A DNA stretch of 64,000 bases from Eubacteriaceae bacterium (lineage in GTDB: Bacteria > Bacillota > Clostridia > Peptostreptococcales > Anaerovoracaceae). The notes beneath the pieces are model-generated. The model was not told where the DNA came from and did no database searches. It saw nothing but the letters and a program-made list of their open reading frames with translations. The stretch is taken from positions 248,001 to 312,000 of the forward strand of contig CABIXY010000001.1 of the NCBI GenBank assembly GCA_902362805.1. The letters run 5' to 3'. The translations under genes were made by a program, and so were the position numbers. Of this stretch, positions 1 to 7,702 are shown one piece after another; the first letter of the stretch is position 1, and every line of letters begins with the position of its first letter.

Positions 1-371
1 TTTTCGTTGTAACCATAGGCAAAGATGACTTCGTTCTCACAGGCTTCTGCATAGTCGGAAACCGCTTCTAAAACTGTGTCCAGATCCCAGACCGGATCGA
101 TGGCGAGATACTTGTCCTCAAAGACCTTGAGGACTGGTGTTCCGTGAACGTCGATAAATCCCGGGAACACATATTTTTCTTCCAAATCGTAGACGACAGT
201 GTCCTCCGAGATAATCTCGTCCATGCCATCAAAATCTCCTACGGCCAAAACTCTGCCCTCTCGGCAGGCGACGGCTGAAGCCCACGGAAAGGCTGGATCC
301 TGCGTGTAAATGTGTCCGTTCATATATATGATATCTGCTGTATTCTTTTTTTTGAAAATGCTAAAAGCCAT
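1..371 (-). CDS. Amidohydrolase (YtcJ-like), N-terminal part, cut by window edge
   Basis: The 123 visible codons start at an ATG with AGGAGG 7 bases upstream. They encode the N-terminal composite domain of a metal-dependent amidohydrolase of the Amidohydro_3/YtcJ type: an IIYMNGHIYT strand near residue 11, AVGDF near 42 and the PGFIDVH turn near 71. The family normally continues as HxH, whose histidines bind the active-site metal. Here the motif reads HGTP, so the second histidine is missing. Either the metal site is altered or the protein is a non-hydrolytic relative; the rest lies outside the window. It diverges from the DUF2284 gene across a perfect-arm palindrome that probably serves as a shared operator. 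Confidence 0.75.
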   Translation of the reverse strand, partial: MAFSIFKKKNTADIIYMNGHIYTQDPAFPWASAVACREGRVLAVGDFDGMDEIISEDTVVYDLEEKYVFPGFIDVHGTPVLKVFEDKYLAIDPVWDLDTVLEAVSDYAEACENEVIFAYGYNE

Positions 372-402
372 GACATACCTCCTGCTCATTTGATAAAACT
401 AT

Positions 403-429
403 TTTACCACAAAAACGTTTTGTGGTAAA
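403..429. promoter_or_regulatory. Inverted repeat (12-bp arms, 3-bp gap), probable operator
   Basis: Arms TTTACCACAAAA and TTTTGTGGTAAA are perfectly complementary around ACG. The site lies between two divergent genes and ends 8 bases before the DUF2284 start codon, where no good Shine-Dalgarno sequence is present. There is no T-tract, so a dimeric repressor site is more likely than a terminator. The cognate regulator is not in the window. Confidence 0.6.
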
Positions 430-437
430 CTTGGTAT

Positions 438-959
438 ATGAAGATTGAAACATTTGAAAAGACCATAAAGGTCGACGAATTTGTCAAAGGTTATGTCAAT
501 GTGGAGGAGTTTTTAGAATGCTGCAAGGCATGCGAAAACTACGAACAGGTGTGGTCCTGCCCCACATATGACTTTGACCCGGTAGACTTTTGGAGAGGGT
601 TTGAAAATCTCTATGTCGTGGGAAAAAAGATGATCCTGGAGGAGGAAGAAAAAGAAAACTGGGAAACTCTCATGACGCAGGTCAAAGAGGATTTGACAGA
701 AACCCTCTACGTTCTAGAAGGACAATATCCCCACAGCCAATCCTTAAGCGCTGGCAACTGCAAGATCTGCGGTGAGGGAAACTGTACGCGAAAAACTGGC
801 GAACCTTGCAGGTACTCAGAAAAAATGAGATATTCTATCGAATCCCTGGGAGGGAACGTTGGATTGACCGCCAGTAAGCTGTTGGGAATCGACTTGCAGT
901 GGATTGCCGAAGGGCAGATTCCCGATTACTTCGTGCTGGTAGGCGGTCTCCTGTACTAG
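438..959 (+). CDS. DUF2284 cysteine-rich metal-binding protein
   Basis: A 173-residue protein of the DUF2284 family, which is probably metal or Fe-S binding and of unknown function. Cysteines cluster in two places: CC..C with a later SCP near residues 28-41, and a CxxC...C...C group near 108-125 (CKICGEG, NCTRKTGEPC). No signal peptide or membrane segment is visible, so it should be cytoplasmic. The ATG at 438 follows the palindromic operator and has no clear ribosome binding site, which may mean weak or leaderless translation. Its 3' end overlaps the convergent HAD phosphatase gene by 4 bases. The divergent partner is an amidohydrolase; nothing in the sequence shows a functional link. Confidence 0.8.
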   Translation: MKIETFEKTIKVDEFVKGYVNVEEFLECCKACENYEQVWSCPTYDFDPVDFWRGFENLYVVGKKMILEEEEKENWETLMTQVKEDLTETLYVLEGQYPHSQSLSAGNCKICGEGNCTRKTGEPCRYSEKMRYSIESLGGNVGLTASKLLGIDLQWIAEGQIPDYFVLVGGLLY

Positions 960-1729
960 TCGGCAATTTCGCCGATGTTGTTCAGCACCAGTCGCGGCCG
1001 GTAAGGGAATTGGTCGATTTCGTCCCGGCTGGTAACGCCTGAAAGTACGAGAATCGGGTCTAGACCACTCTCAACACCGCCGATAATATCTGTATCCATA
1101 CGATCACCGATCATAGCAGCCTCTTCAGAATGTACGCCTAAAAGGCGGAGTCCTGTTCTCATCATCAGAGGATTTGGTTTCCCGATGAAGTAGGCCTGCT
1201 TTCCTGTTGCCATTTCGATGGGAGATATCAATGCCCGGCAGGCAGGAATGATTCCTCTGCTGGAAGGTCCCGTCAGATCAGAATTGGTACCTATTAGTTT
1301 TGCGCCTCCCCGGACCAATGTGACAGCCTTGCAGATGGCCTCGTAGTTATAGTTTGGACTTTCGCCGACGATGACATAATCAGGTTCTTTATCTGTAATC
1401 GCTACACCGCACTGATAGAGCGCGCCCACCAGTCCCGGCTCTCCGATGACATACGCGCTGCAGTGATGGGTCTGCTCGCTGACGAATTTTGCTGTAGCCA
1501 GCGCACTGGTGTAAAAGTGCCGCTCATCGATATCCAGCCCCATCGTCTTTAATTTCAGACGCAGTTCTAAGGGCGTCTGCCCGCTGTTGTTGGTCAGGAA
1601 TAGAAACTCCTTATTTTCTCTATACAGCCAGTCTACAAATTCTTTTACGCCTGGCAGCAATCGTCCTCCCCAATAGATGACACCATCCATATCACAGATA
1701 AATCCTTTTTTTGCTCTTAATTCCTCCAT
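956..1729 (-). CDS. HAD-superfamily IIA phosphatase, NagD-like
   Basis: A 257-residue haloacid-dehalogenase-like phosphatase of subfamily IIA (NagD / 4-nitrophenylphosphatase / phosphoglycolate phosphatase group). Motif I is the CDMDGVIY stretch near residue 13, with the two catalytic aspartates. Motif II is FLTNNSGQ near residue 44. The C-terminal motif IV is MIGDRMDTDI with its acidic metal ligands. Such enzymes dephosphorylate small cytoplasmic phosphometabolites; the substrate cannot be read from sequence. I chose the ATG at 1729 because AAAGGAGG precedes it; an in-frame ATG five codons upstream has no such site. It overlaps the convergent DUF2284 gene by 4 bases. Confidence 0.88.
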   Translation of the reverse strand: MEELRAKKGFICDMDGVIYWGGRLLPGVKEFVDWLYRENKEFLFLTNNSGQTPLELRLKLKTMGLDIDERHFYTSALATAKFVSEQTHHCSAYVIGEPGLVGALYQCGVAITDKEPDYVIVGESPNYNYEAICKAVTLVRGGAKLIGTNSDLTGPSSRGIIPACRALISPIEMATGKQAYFIGKPNPLMMRTGLRLLGVHSEEAAMIGDRMDTDIIGGVESGLDPILVLSGVTSRDEIDQFPYRPRLVLNNIGEIAD

Positions 1730-1955
1730 AGCGCCTCCTTTCATTACTCTTATTATAAACCATTAAGGTTAAATTTAGTATCTTGTTTTTGTTAAGACCT
1801 TGTATCTTGTGCAAAATATTGTCGAATTTTGTAATTATAATGACAATACCAGTTTACATGGAAATAATCATAAAAGACCTCGAAGGTTTGGATTACAATA
1901 AAACTGGAAGCGAGTACTTCGCGCCGAGCGTTTATTTTATTATAGGAGGTAGATT

Positions 1956-3476
1956 ATGACAGAAGCAAAAAAACCGCGTCTTCCCAATAAGTTTGAGGCG
2001 TGTATTCCAATCATCGTACTGCTGGGCTTGATGATTTGCAATTACTTATTAGACTGGGGTCAGGACCCCCATATACCGGTATTATTAGCGGCCTGTGCTG
2101 CCTGCTTTGTGGGCAAGTTCTGCGGACAAAACTTTAAGTCCATGTTAGCAGCAGGCATCGACTCCATCAGCCAGTCCATGGAAGCATTTTTGATTCTGCT
2201 TTTTGTAGGATGTCTGGTAGGTTCCTTTGAATGGTGCGGAACCATTCCAGCTCTTGTGTTTTACGGATTAAAGCTGCTTACCCCGGTTATCTTTTTGCCG
2301 GCAGTATGTCTGCTATGCGCCATTGTCGGTTTGTCCCTGGGATCAGCATACACGGTATCTGCGACTCTGGGCATCGCCTTTATGACCATCGGTCAGACCA
2401 TGGGCATCAATCCGGCATTGATTGCTGGTGCAATTCTTTCTGGTGCCTGCACAGGAGATAAGTTCTCACCATTATCAGACTCCACGAACTTGGCAGCAGC
2501 GTCTGCACAGACGGGATTGTTTGACCACGTAAGAGCCATGACCATGACCACCTTCCCTGCGTTCATTTTGGCACTGATTGGATTTACGGCGGTCGCCATC
2601 TTCGGGGAAGCCGGCGAATACGATCCTACCATGGTAAACGGGCTGGCAGATGCCATTGAGGGGAATTTTAAGTACATGAGCCCTGTCCTGCTCCTACCTA
2701 TTCTGGTCATCATCCTCGTAGCCGTGATGAAGATGCCGGCTGTCCCGGGCGTGCTGCTGGTATCGGCGGTAGGCTGTGTATTTGCAGTACTGTTCCAGGG
2801 TGCCTCCTTTAATGACTGCATCACCATGGTCCACTATGGATATACGGCAGAGACAGGTAATGAACTGGCTGACACCCTTCTCAACAGAGGCGGGATGGAT
2901 TCTATGCTGTGGACGATTAATGTAGCTCTGATTGCCATCGGCTTTGGCGGTATCTACAGTCAGATTGGCGCGGTAGAATCTTTACTGGGAAGATTTATCA
3001 GGAGAGTGCATACACCGTTCCAGATGGTGCTTACCACGATTCTGACGGCGATGTTCTGTATTGCGACCATGTGCGACCAGTATCTGGGTCTGATTGTACC
3101 AGCGGCTATGTACAAAGAAAAATATGACGACTTGGGCCTTTCCAGAAATCTGCTTTCCAGATCCATGGAAGACGGCGGGACTCTGTGGTCACCGATGATC
3201 CCTTGGTCATCCTGTGGCGCATACCACTCCAGCATGCTGGGCGTAAGCACGCTGTCCTACATACCGTTCTGCTTTACAAATATACTAAATCCAATCATTT
3301 CTATTGTTACAACAGCATGGGGCGGCAATATCCTGTATGCTGATGGAACCTTTACCAACTTCTTTGGCAAACTGAAAAAGGGCAGTCCAGCTGCGGCCCC
3401 TGAAGAGGCCCATGAGACGGCGATGGAAAACCTTGCTGAACTGCGGAAAAACGGAACTTATAAATCCCTGGAGTAA
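1956..3476 (+). CDS. nhaC: Na+/H+ antiporter, NhaC family
   Basis: A 506-residue polytopic membrane protein of the NhaC (ArsB/NhaD superfamily) type. About a dozen hydrophobic segments are visible, the first near residues 15-32. Family landmarks include the CTGDKFSPLSDSTN stretch near 165-178, typical of NhaC ion-binding loops, and a second conserved half near residues 370-430. NhaC proteins exchange Na+ for H+, and some relatives carry malate/lactate or amino acids. The start is set by TAGGAGG before ATG. A membrane protein gene follows after 6 bases and is probably co-transcribed. A second, divergent NhaC-like gene lies at 59381-60820. Confidence 0.88.
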   Translation: MTEAKKPRLPNKFEACIPIIVLLGLMICNYLLDWGQDPHIPVLLAACAACFVGKFCGQNFKSMLAAGIDSISQSMEAFLILLFVGCLVGSFEWCGTIPALVFYGLKLLTPVIFLPAVCLLCAIVGLSLGSAYTVSATLGIAFMTIGQTMGINPALIAGAILSGACTGDKFSPLSDSTNLAAASAQTGLFDHVRAMTMTTFPAFILALIGFTAVAIFGEAGEYDPTMVNGLADAIEGNFKYMSPVLLLPILVIILVAVMKMPAVPGVLLVSAVGCVFAVLFQGASFNDCITMVHYGYTAETGNELADTLLNRGGMDSMLWTINVALIAIGFGGIYSQIGAVESLLGRFIRRVHTPFQMVLTTILTAMFCIATMCDQYLGLIVPAAMYKEKYDDLGLSRNLLSRSMEDGGTLWSPMIPWSSCGAYHSSMLGVSTLSYIPFCFTNILNPIISIVTTAWGGNILYADGTFTNFFGKLKKGSPAAAPEEAHETAMENLAELRKNGTYKSLE

Positions 3477-3482
3477 TTCGGT

Positions 3483-3986
3483 ATGATATATAAAGGCATT
3501 ATACAGTCGCGTTCACTGTATAGACGAATTTTGATACTGATCGCATGCGCAGTACTGCTATATCTTGAATTTGTGAGAGGACAGTATCTTTATATCGTGC
3601 TGACTCTGCTTCTGGTATTGGCGGTATTTCATCATAAGGAACACATTGTGTCGGAGGAGGGTGTAGACATCAAATACTCTCTCTTTGGCATGACGACGAC
3701 CAACAGGTGGACCTGGGATCAGATTACGGCGGTCCAGCCCGATTATATCAAAGAACGTCCCAATGCAAGGGTTCTCTTTGAAAAAGATGCAGTAATTCGA
3801 TCCTTTCTGTTTACTGCCGCAGATTGTCAAGCTGTGATGAAATTAGCAGCAAAGATGAATCCGGAGGCATTCGTCGATGATTATACAGCAGAAGAACAGG
3901 AACAGATGGCAGAAGAAAAGCGCAAGAAGCAGGAACAGCTGCGTGCGCAGAGAGTCAAGGCTAGAAAAGCTAAGAAGAAAAAGTAA
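3483..3986 (+). CDS. Small membrane protein with PH-like domain, unknown function
   Basis: A 167-residue protein I do not recognise by name. Two hydrophobic segments near residues 14-30 and 32-50 form a hairpin. A beta-rich stretch (about 50-110) with a TTTNRWTWDQI motif resembles bacterial PH-like domains. The tail (about 130-167) is a highly charged Lys/Arg/Glu/Gln helix ending in KAKKKK. It is 6 bases downstream of the NhaC gene and probably shares its transcript, so an accessory role to the antiporter is possible but not shown. A long stem-loop follows the stop codon. Confidence 0.7.
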   Translation: MIYKGIIQSRSLYRRILILIACAVLLYLEFVRGQYLYIVLTLLLVLAVFHHKEHIVSEEGVDIKYSLFGMTTTNRWTWDQITAVQPDYIKERPNARVLFEKDAVIRSFLFTAADCQAVMKLAAKMNPEAFVDDYTAEEQEQMAEEKRKKQEQLRAQRVKARKAKKKK

Positions 3987-4001
3987 ATAGGCGTTACATA
4001 G

Positions 4002-4031
4002 AGAGAGGGCAGATTTTAATCTGCCCTCTCT
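4002..4031. terminator. Stem-loop between convergent genes
   Basis: A 14-bp perfect stem (AGAGAGGGCAGATT with its complement) and a 2-base loop lie just after the membrane protein gene. The T-tract is poor on both sides, so it may act as a transcript-end barrier rather than a strong intrinsic terminator. The stop codon of the small leftward ORF falls inside it. Confidence 0.55.
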
Positions 4032-4147
4032 AATATATTGCGTGCCTGTTCAATTATATTCTTATCACATTTTGTCAGTCTGATAATCTCTGCTTCGCTG
4101 ATGCCATTCTCCATAAATGCAGGCGAAGTCCATTTCACCTTTACCAT
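4016..4147 (-). CDS. Possible 43-residue protein downstream of the kor operon
   Basis: A short leftward ORF lies 37 bases after the gamma-subunit gene. The peptide starts MVKVKWTSPAF and continues as a charged amphipathic helix (about residues 15-43, ending IIEQARNILERAD). That composition looks protein-like, and it sits at the end of the oxidoreductase operon, so it could be translated from that mRNA. Against it: no convincing Shine-Dalgarno sequence precedes the ATG, and its last codons lie in the terminator stem. I know of no function. Confidence 0.35.
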   Translation of the reverse strand: MVKVKWTSPAFMENGISEAEIIRLTKCDKNIIEQARNILERAD

Positions 4148-4184
4148 AATTATACAGCGCAACGTTCCCTATTGCAACTGCTAT

Positions 4185-4766
4185 TTATGCATGGGCCTTT
4201 TTCCCTTCACCTTTTTTGTCTTCTTCTCGGGCTTGCTTTACCAACTCGGCTCCCAGGTGCATCGCTTTGACATTCAGCGCTTCCGTTCCCTTCGGAATGT
4301 GGTTGAGCACCGCTTCCTCCAGGGATTTGACAGATGCAATCTGCAGGGCTTCGTTGACAGCGCCGACAGCGATGATATTGGCAGCCATCGGGTTTTTGAT
4401 CACTTCTCTTGCGGAGCTGAGAATCGGCAGGGACAATACCTCGTGCTTTGCCCGCAGTCTCAGCGGCACGTCGATCTCCTCGTCTACAATGATGACGGTG
4501 TCCGAACCAATTTTCTTGGAATATTTGTTAAAAGAAATCTGCGTCAGCGATAAGAGCAGAGAAGGAATTTCCACCTTCGTGTAGTTGATTTTCTTTTCGT
4601 CTATGATTGTCTCAGCTTTGCACATGCCGCCTCTGGCCTCCGGTCCGTAGGATTGAGATTGGACGACCTTTTTCCCGTCGAGGAATGCGGCCTCTGCGAT
4701 GATGATGGTGCCGAGGATGACCCCCTGACCACCGGAACCTGTGAATCTGAGTTGTTCTTTAGCCAT
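4185..4766 (-). CDS. korC: 2-oxoacid:ferredoxin oxidoreductase, gamma subunit (set 1)
   Basis: A 193-residue gamma subunit (POR gamma domain). The start shows the family glycine-rich motif FTGSGGQGVILGT near residues 7-19, followed by SYGPEARGG near 39-47. It is the last subunit gene of a leftward operon in the order delta, alpha, beta, gamma. Its ATG overlaps the stop of the beta gene (TAATG), with GGAGGTG upstream. The extra C-terminal tail is Lys/Glu-rich. Together the four subunits oxidise a 2-oxoacid with CoA to acyl-CoA, CO2 and reduced ferredoxin in the cytoplasm. 2-Oxoglutarate is the most likely substrate by resemblance of the alpha subunit, but branched-chain acids cannot be excluded. 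Confidence 0.88.
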   Translation of the reverse strand: MAKEQLRFTGSGGQGVILGTIIIAEAAFLDGKKVVQSQSYGPEARGGMCKAETIIDEKKINYTKVEIPSLLLSLTQISFNKYSKKIGSDTVIIVDEEIDVPLRLRAKHEVLSLPILSSAREVIKNPMAANIIAVGAVNEALQIASVKSLEEAVLNHIPKGTEALNVKAMHLGAELVKQAREEDKKGEGKKAHA

Positions 4767-5587
4767 TATTTTGCACCTCCAGCTTTGCGAATGATTTCGT
4801 CATAGAGTTCTGTATATTCAGGGCGAACCGTGTGGGACATTTCGCCGATGAGGATTTTGCCTTTTAATTCATCAGGCGTCATCTTTTCCGCCTTCTTTAT
4901 GTCTATGCAGTTCTGCTCCTGCCAGTGCATCATCTGCACTGCGCTGCCTTTCTTGTTTTTACGGCCGTAGTAAGTCGGACAGATGCTGACGCCTTCAATG
5001 ATTGAAAAGCCTTTGTTCTTGATGCCGTTTTCAATTAGTTTGATCATCTGCGGGACATGGTAGCAGTCGCCTCTGGCCGTATAAGTGGCACCAGCGGCTT
5101 CTGCCAGCTTTGGAATATCAAAATCTCCGTCGATGTTTCCGTACGGAGCTGTTGTCCCTTTCTCACCTGTCGGTGTTGTCGGCGAATACTGCCCGCCTGT
5201 CATACCGTAGATGCTGTTGTTGAATACGACTACAGTTAAATCTATATTTCTTCTGGCTGCGTGGATCAGGTGATTGCCTCCGATGGCAGTCGCATCGCCG
5301 TCACCAGTGATGACGATGACGTGCATGTCGGGCTGTGCCATTTTGATCCCGGTAGCAAAAGCAATGGGCCTGCCGTGGGTGGTATGGAGCGTATTGTAAT
5401 CCATGTATCCGGCGGCCCGTGATGAGCAGCCGATACCGCTGACGATGCTGACCTTTTCTCTCTCTAAGCCCAGGTTTTCAATTGCCTGGCAGACATCTCT
5501 CATCAAAATGCCATGTCCGCATCCAGGACACCAGATATGAGGAAGTCTCTTTGTTCGCATTGTGTTCTGTACTAGTTGGCTTGGCAT
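4766..5587 (-). CDS. korB: 2-oxoacid:ferredoxin oxidoreductase, beta subunit, TPP-binding (set 1)
   Basis: A 273-residue thiamine-diphosphate-binding subunit. The WCPGCGHG motif is near residue 19. The TPP/Mg site GDGDATAIGGN with downstream FNNSIYGMTGGQ lies near residues 95-132. The length is normal for KorB. The gene lies one base after the alpha gene and overlaps the gamma gene. It supplies the cofactor that decarboxylates the 2-oxoacid; electrons then pass to ferredoxin through the delta subunit. The C-terminal SHTVRPEYTELYDEI stretch is also typical of KorB. Confidence 0.9.
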   Translation of the reverse strand: MPSQLVQNTMRTKRLPHIWCPGCGHGILMRDVCQAIENLGLEREKVSIVSGIGCSSRAAGYMDYNTLHTTHGRPIAFATGIKMAQPDMHVIVITGDGDATAIGGNHLIHAARRNIDLTVVVFNNSIYGMTGGQYSPTTPTGEKGTTAPYGNIDGDFDIPKLAEAAGATYTARGDCYHVPQMIKLIENGIKNKGFSIIEGVSICPTYYGRKNKKGSAVQMMHWQEQNCIDIKKAEKMTPDELKGKILIGEMSHTVRPEYTELYDEIIRKAGGAK

Positions 5588-5588
5588 G

Positions 5589-6731
5589 TTATTCTTCCTC
5601 CTCTACTATTTTTCTGAAGATTTCTTTCGGGGAAATGGTAGTGCCGTTGACCTTGCCGATAAATTCAACCTTCGTATCGCCTTTGATAATTCCCTCCACA
5701 GTGAGTAAGACCTGACCGTAGTTGTGTTCTACGACGATGAGCCTTTTCAGCTGTTTTGCACGTTCTACCAGCTCGTGCTCTGGGAAAGGCCAAAGGGTGA
5801 CCGGACGGAACATGCCGACTTTGTAGCCTTCTTCTCTCGCCATTTCGATTGCACCCTGGACGGCTCTGGTCGTACCGCCGTAGCAGACGATGCCGATTTC
5901 AGCATCTTCCATCTCTTCTTCTTCAAACTCCAGAATGCCGCTGTATTTATAAACTTTGATCTTTTCCATCAGTCTTGAACCTTCTTCGCCGGCGATTTTG
6001 TTGTCGTTGGTCGGAAAGCCTGCCGCATCATGGAATAAGCCTGTAATGTTGTATAGATTGCCCTTCCCGAAGGAAGTCATATGAGGCACATACTGTCCCT
6101 CGCCGAAGGCATAAGGCATGGAACTGATCATGTTGGTATTTCTGTTGTGAATCTCCAGTTCCTCTGTCGGAATCAATTCGCAGCCCTCTCTCATGTGACC
6201 GACGATTTCATCCATCAGCAGGATAACCGGAGTTCTGAACCGTTCAGCCAGGTTAAAGGCTCTGACCGTCTGGTTGTATGTATCTTGAACGGAACAAGGA
6301 CAGATTGCAATGACAGGATGGTCACCGTGCGTACCCCATTTTGCCTGCATTACGTCGCCCTGAGAGGGGGATGTTGGCAGCCCTGTAGAAGGACCGGACC
6401 GCATGACGTCGACGATAACGATGGGAATTTCGGCAATGGTTGCATAGCCGATATTTTCCTGTTTGAGTGAGAATCCCGGACCGGAAGTAGCAGTCATCGC
6501 CTTCATCCCTGCCACTGATGCACCGAGGGCAGCAGCAATTCCTGCAATTTCATCTTCCATCTGCATAAATTTACCGCCTACCTGAGGAAGTCTTACTGCG
6601 CTTCTCTCTGCAATTTCGGTGGAGGGTGTGATTGGATATCCGGAATAAAATCTCATGCCGGCAGCGATGGCGCCTTCAACACAGGCTTCGTTGCCTTGGA
6701 GCAATTGAAATCTTTTCTGTTCGTTTGCCAT
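5589..6731 (-). CDS. korA: 2-oxoacid:ferredoxin oxidoreductase, alpha subunit (set 1)
   Basis: A 380-residue alpha subunit with the pyrimidine-binding domain first and the transketolase C-terminal-like domain after about residue 250. Landmarks are GNEACVEGAIAAG near 13, SGYPITPSTE near 29, TSGPGFSLKQE near 81 and the GLPTSPSQGDVM loop near 116, which resembles KorA-type 2-oxoglutarate enzymes. The start is supported by AAGGAGG within the end of the delta gene, 9 bases upstream. Its paralogue in the rightward operon has a different loop (GPGLGTLDSAQTD), so the two complexes probably use different oxoacids. Confidence 0.88.
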   Translation of the reverse strand: MANEQKRFQLLQGNEACVEGAIAAGMRFYSGYPITPSTEIAERSAVRLPQVGGKFMQMEDEIAGIAAALGASVAGMKAMTATSGPGFSLKQENIGYATIAEIPIVIVDVMRSGPSTGLPTSPSQGDVMQAKWGTHGDHPVIAICPCSVQDTYNQTVRAFNLAERFRTPVILLMDEIVGHMREGCELIPTEELEIHNRNTNMISSMPYAFGEGQYVPHMTSFGKGNLYNITGLFHDAAGFPTNDNKIAGEEGSRLMEKIKVYKYSGILEFEEEEMEDAEIGIVCYGGTTRAVQGAIEMAREEGYKVGMFRPVTLWPFPEHELVERAKQLKRLIVVEHNYGQVLLTVEGIIKGDTKVEFIGKVNGTTISPKEIFRKIVEEEE

Positions 6732-6732
6732 G

Positions 6733-6933
6733 TTACATCGCCTCCTTTTCTACCCAGATTGCGTAGTCAGGACAGCGCTGCTCACATAAACCGCAGCAGA
6801 TGCAGCCTTCAGGGTTTTTCACTACAATTTTTTCATGCTCTAATACCAGTACTTTCTTTGGACAGAACTCGACGCAGTATCCGCAACCTTTGCACCATGC
6901 GGGTTCCACGACGAGTCTTTTACCATTCGCCAT
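6733..6933 (-). CDS. korD: 2-oxoacid:ferredoxin oxidoreductase, delta (ferredoxin) subunit (set 1)
   Basis: A 66-residue ferredoxin-type subunit with two CxxCxxC(x3)P groups, CKGCGYCVEFCP near residue 14 and CICCGLCEQRCP near 44, each expected to bind a [4Fe-4S] cluster. I chose the ATG at 6933 because AAGAGGTG lies 6 bases upstream; a GTG three codons earlier falls within that site. It is the first gene of the leftward operon. Its length equals that of the delta subunit of the second complex, from which it diverges across an AT-rich intergenic region. Confidence 0.9.
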   Translation of the reverse strand: MANGKRLVVEPAWCKGCGYCVEFCPKKVLVLEHEKIVVKNPEGCICCGLCEQRCPDYAIWVEKEAM

Positions 6934-7483
6934 TTCTTTCACCTCTTAGTTCGTTTTCATTTATAAATATACCTTCAGAGGAAGGTGTTCATGTATGAAT
7001 ATAGCACAAATTCCTGAGAAATAGAGGAAAAAACATTTTCTGTACGATTATACATTATACGAAATTTGTGACGGTTTTTCACCACACAAGGAAAGGTCTG
7101 GTGCGGGTAGGCAACGAGAAAAGACTTATGGCAGATTTTCGTCGGAAAAAAATTGTGCACAGTGACATATTTATAGGGACTTAATTCATAAAATAGCAGA
7201 AAAAGAACTTTCTGATAATTTTGTATAGTGAAAATATTTTTTCTAAAAAATTAAATTTTGGTAATGTATTCCCTTTAAAAACATAACAATTGCAATGTAT
7301 TTAGAATATAACAGAAAATTTATAAAATAATGAAAACTTCTCCTTTTTGCTTGACAATTATCAAAATGAAGCATAGAATGAACTTGAAATTAATATTTCT
7401 AAAATATATTATTTTTGAAATTTTTTTAACATAATTTCAGAGTGTAATAATCACATAATTTAAGATTGCGGGAGGAAAAAACT
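6934..7483. other. AT-rich divergent intergenic region between the two oxidoreductase operons
   Basis: About 550 bases without a convincing gene, clearly more AT-rich than its surroundings. It must hold promoters for both operons. The rightward sigma-A promoter is clear at 7351-7379. For the leftward operon I see ATTATA-type -10 candidates around 7040-7055 but no good -35. The 61-codon leftward reading frame here has no ribosome binding site or protein-like composition and is not called. Confidence 0.6.
7351..7379 (+). promoter_or_regulatory. Sigma-A promoter of the second oxidoreductase / p-cresol operon
   Basis: TTGACA at 7351-7356, a 17-base spacer and TAGAAT at 7374-7379 give a near-consensus promoter. 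The predicted start near 7386 leaves a leader of roughly 100 bases before the delta-subunit ATG. No regulatory dyad or attenuator is evident in that leader. Confidence 0.75.
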
Positions 7484-7684
7484 ATGGCGACATTGAACTT
7501 GAACGTCGAAAGGTGCAAGAGCTGCAGTTACTGCATCATCTCTTGTCCGAAAAAAGCGCTGCAACTTTCCGGTTCACTGAACAAGGAAGGTTACGACTAC
7601 GTTATTGTTGAAGATGACAAATGCATTCGGTGCGGAATCTGTTACACAGTCTGTCCGGACGATGTATTTGAAATCGCTGAGTAG
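7484..7684 (+). CDS. 2-oxoacid:ferredoxin oxidoreductase, delta (ferredoxin) subunit (set 2)
   Basis: A 66-residue two-cluster ferredoxin subunit: CKSCSYCIISCP near residue 11 and CIRCGICYTVCP near 46. The ATG at 7484 follows GGGAGG with good spacing; a TTG 18 bases earlier lies inside the ribosome binding site. It opens the long rightward operon and should pass electrons from the oxoacid oxidation to free ferredoxin. The order delta-alpha-beta-gamma matches the VOR/KOR class of complexes. Confidence 0.9.
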   Translation: MATLNLNVERCKSCSYCIISCPKKALQLSGSLNKEGYDYVIVEDDKCIRCGICYTVCPDDVFEIAE

Positions 7685-7702
7685 GTGTTGGAGGTGAACG
7701 AC

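Noticed and set aside
4038..4553. 171-codon rightward reading frame
   Set aside because: It is antisense to korC, has biased composition and lacks a ribosome site; the same holds for long antisense frames within korA, hpdB, the ABC genes and purA.
7200..7340. CodY-like boxes in the AT-rich intergenic region
   Set aside because: AATTTTC/GAAAATT-like pieces occur, but none fits a full CodY box better than expected for such AT-rich sequence.
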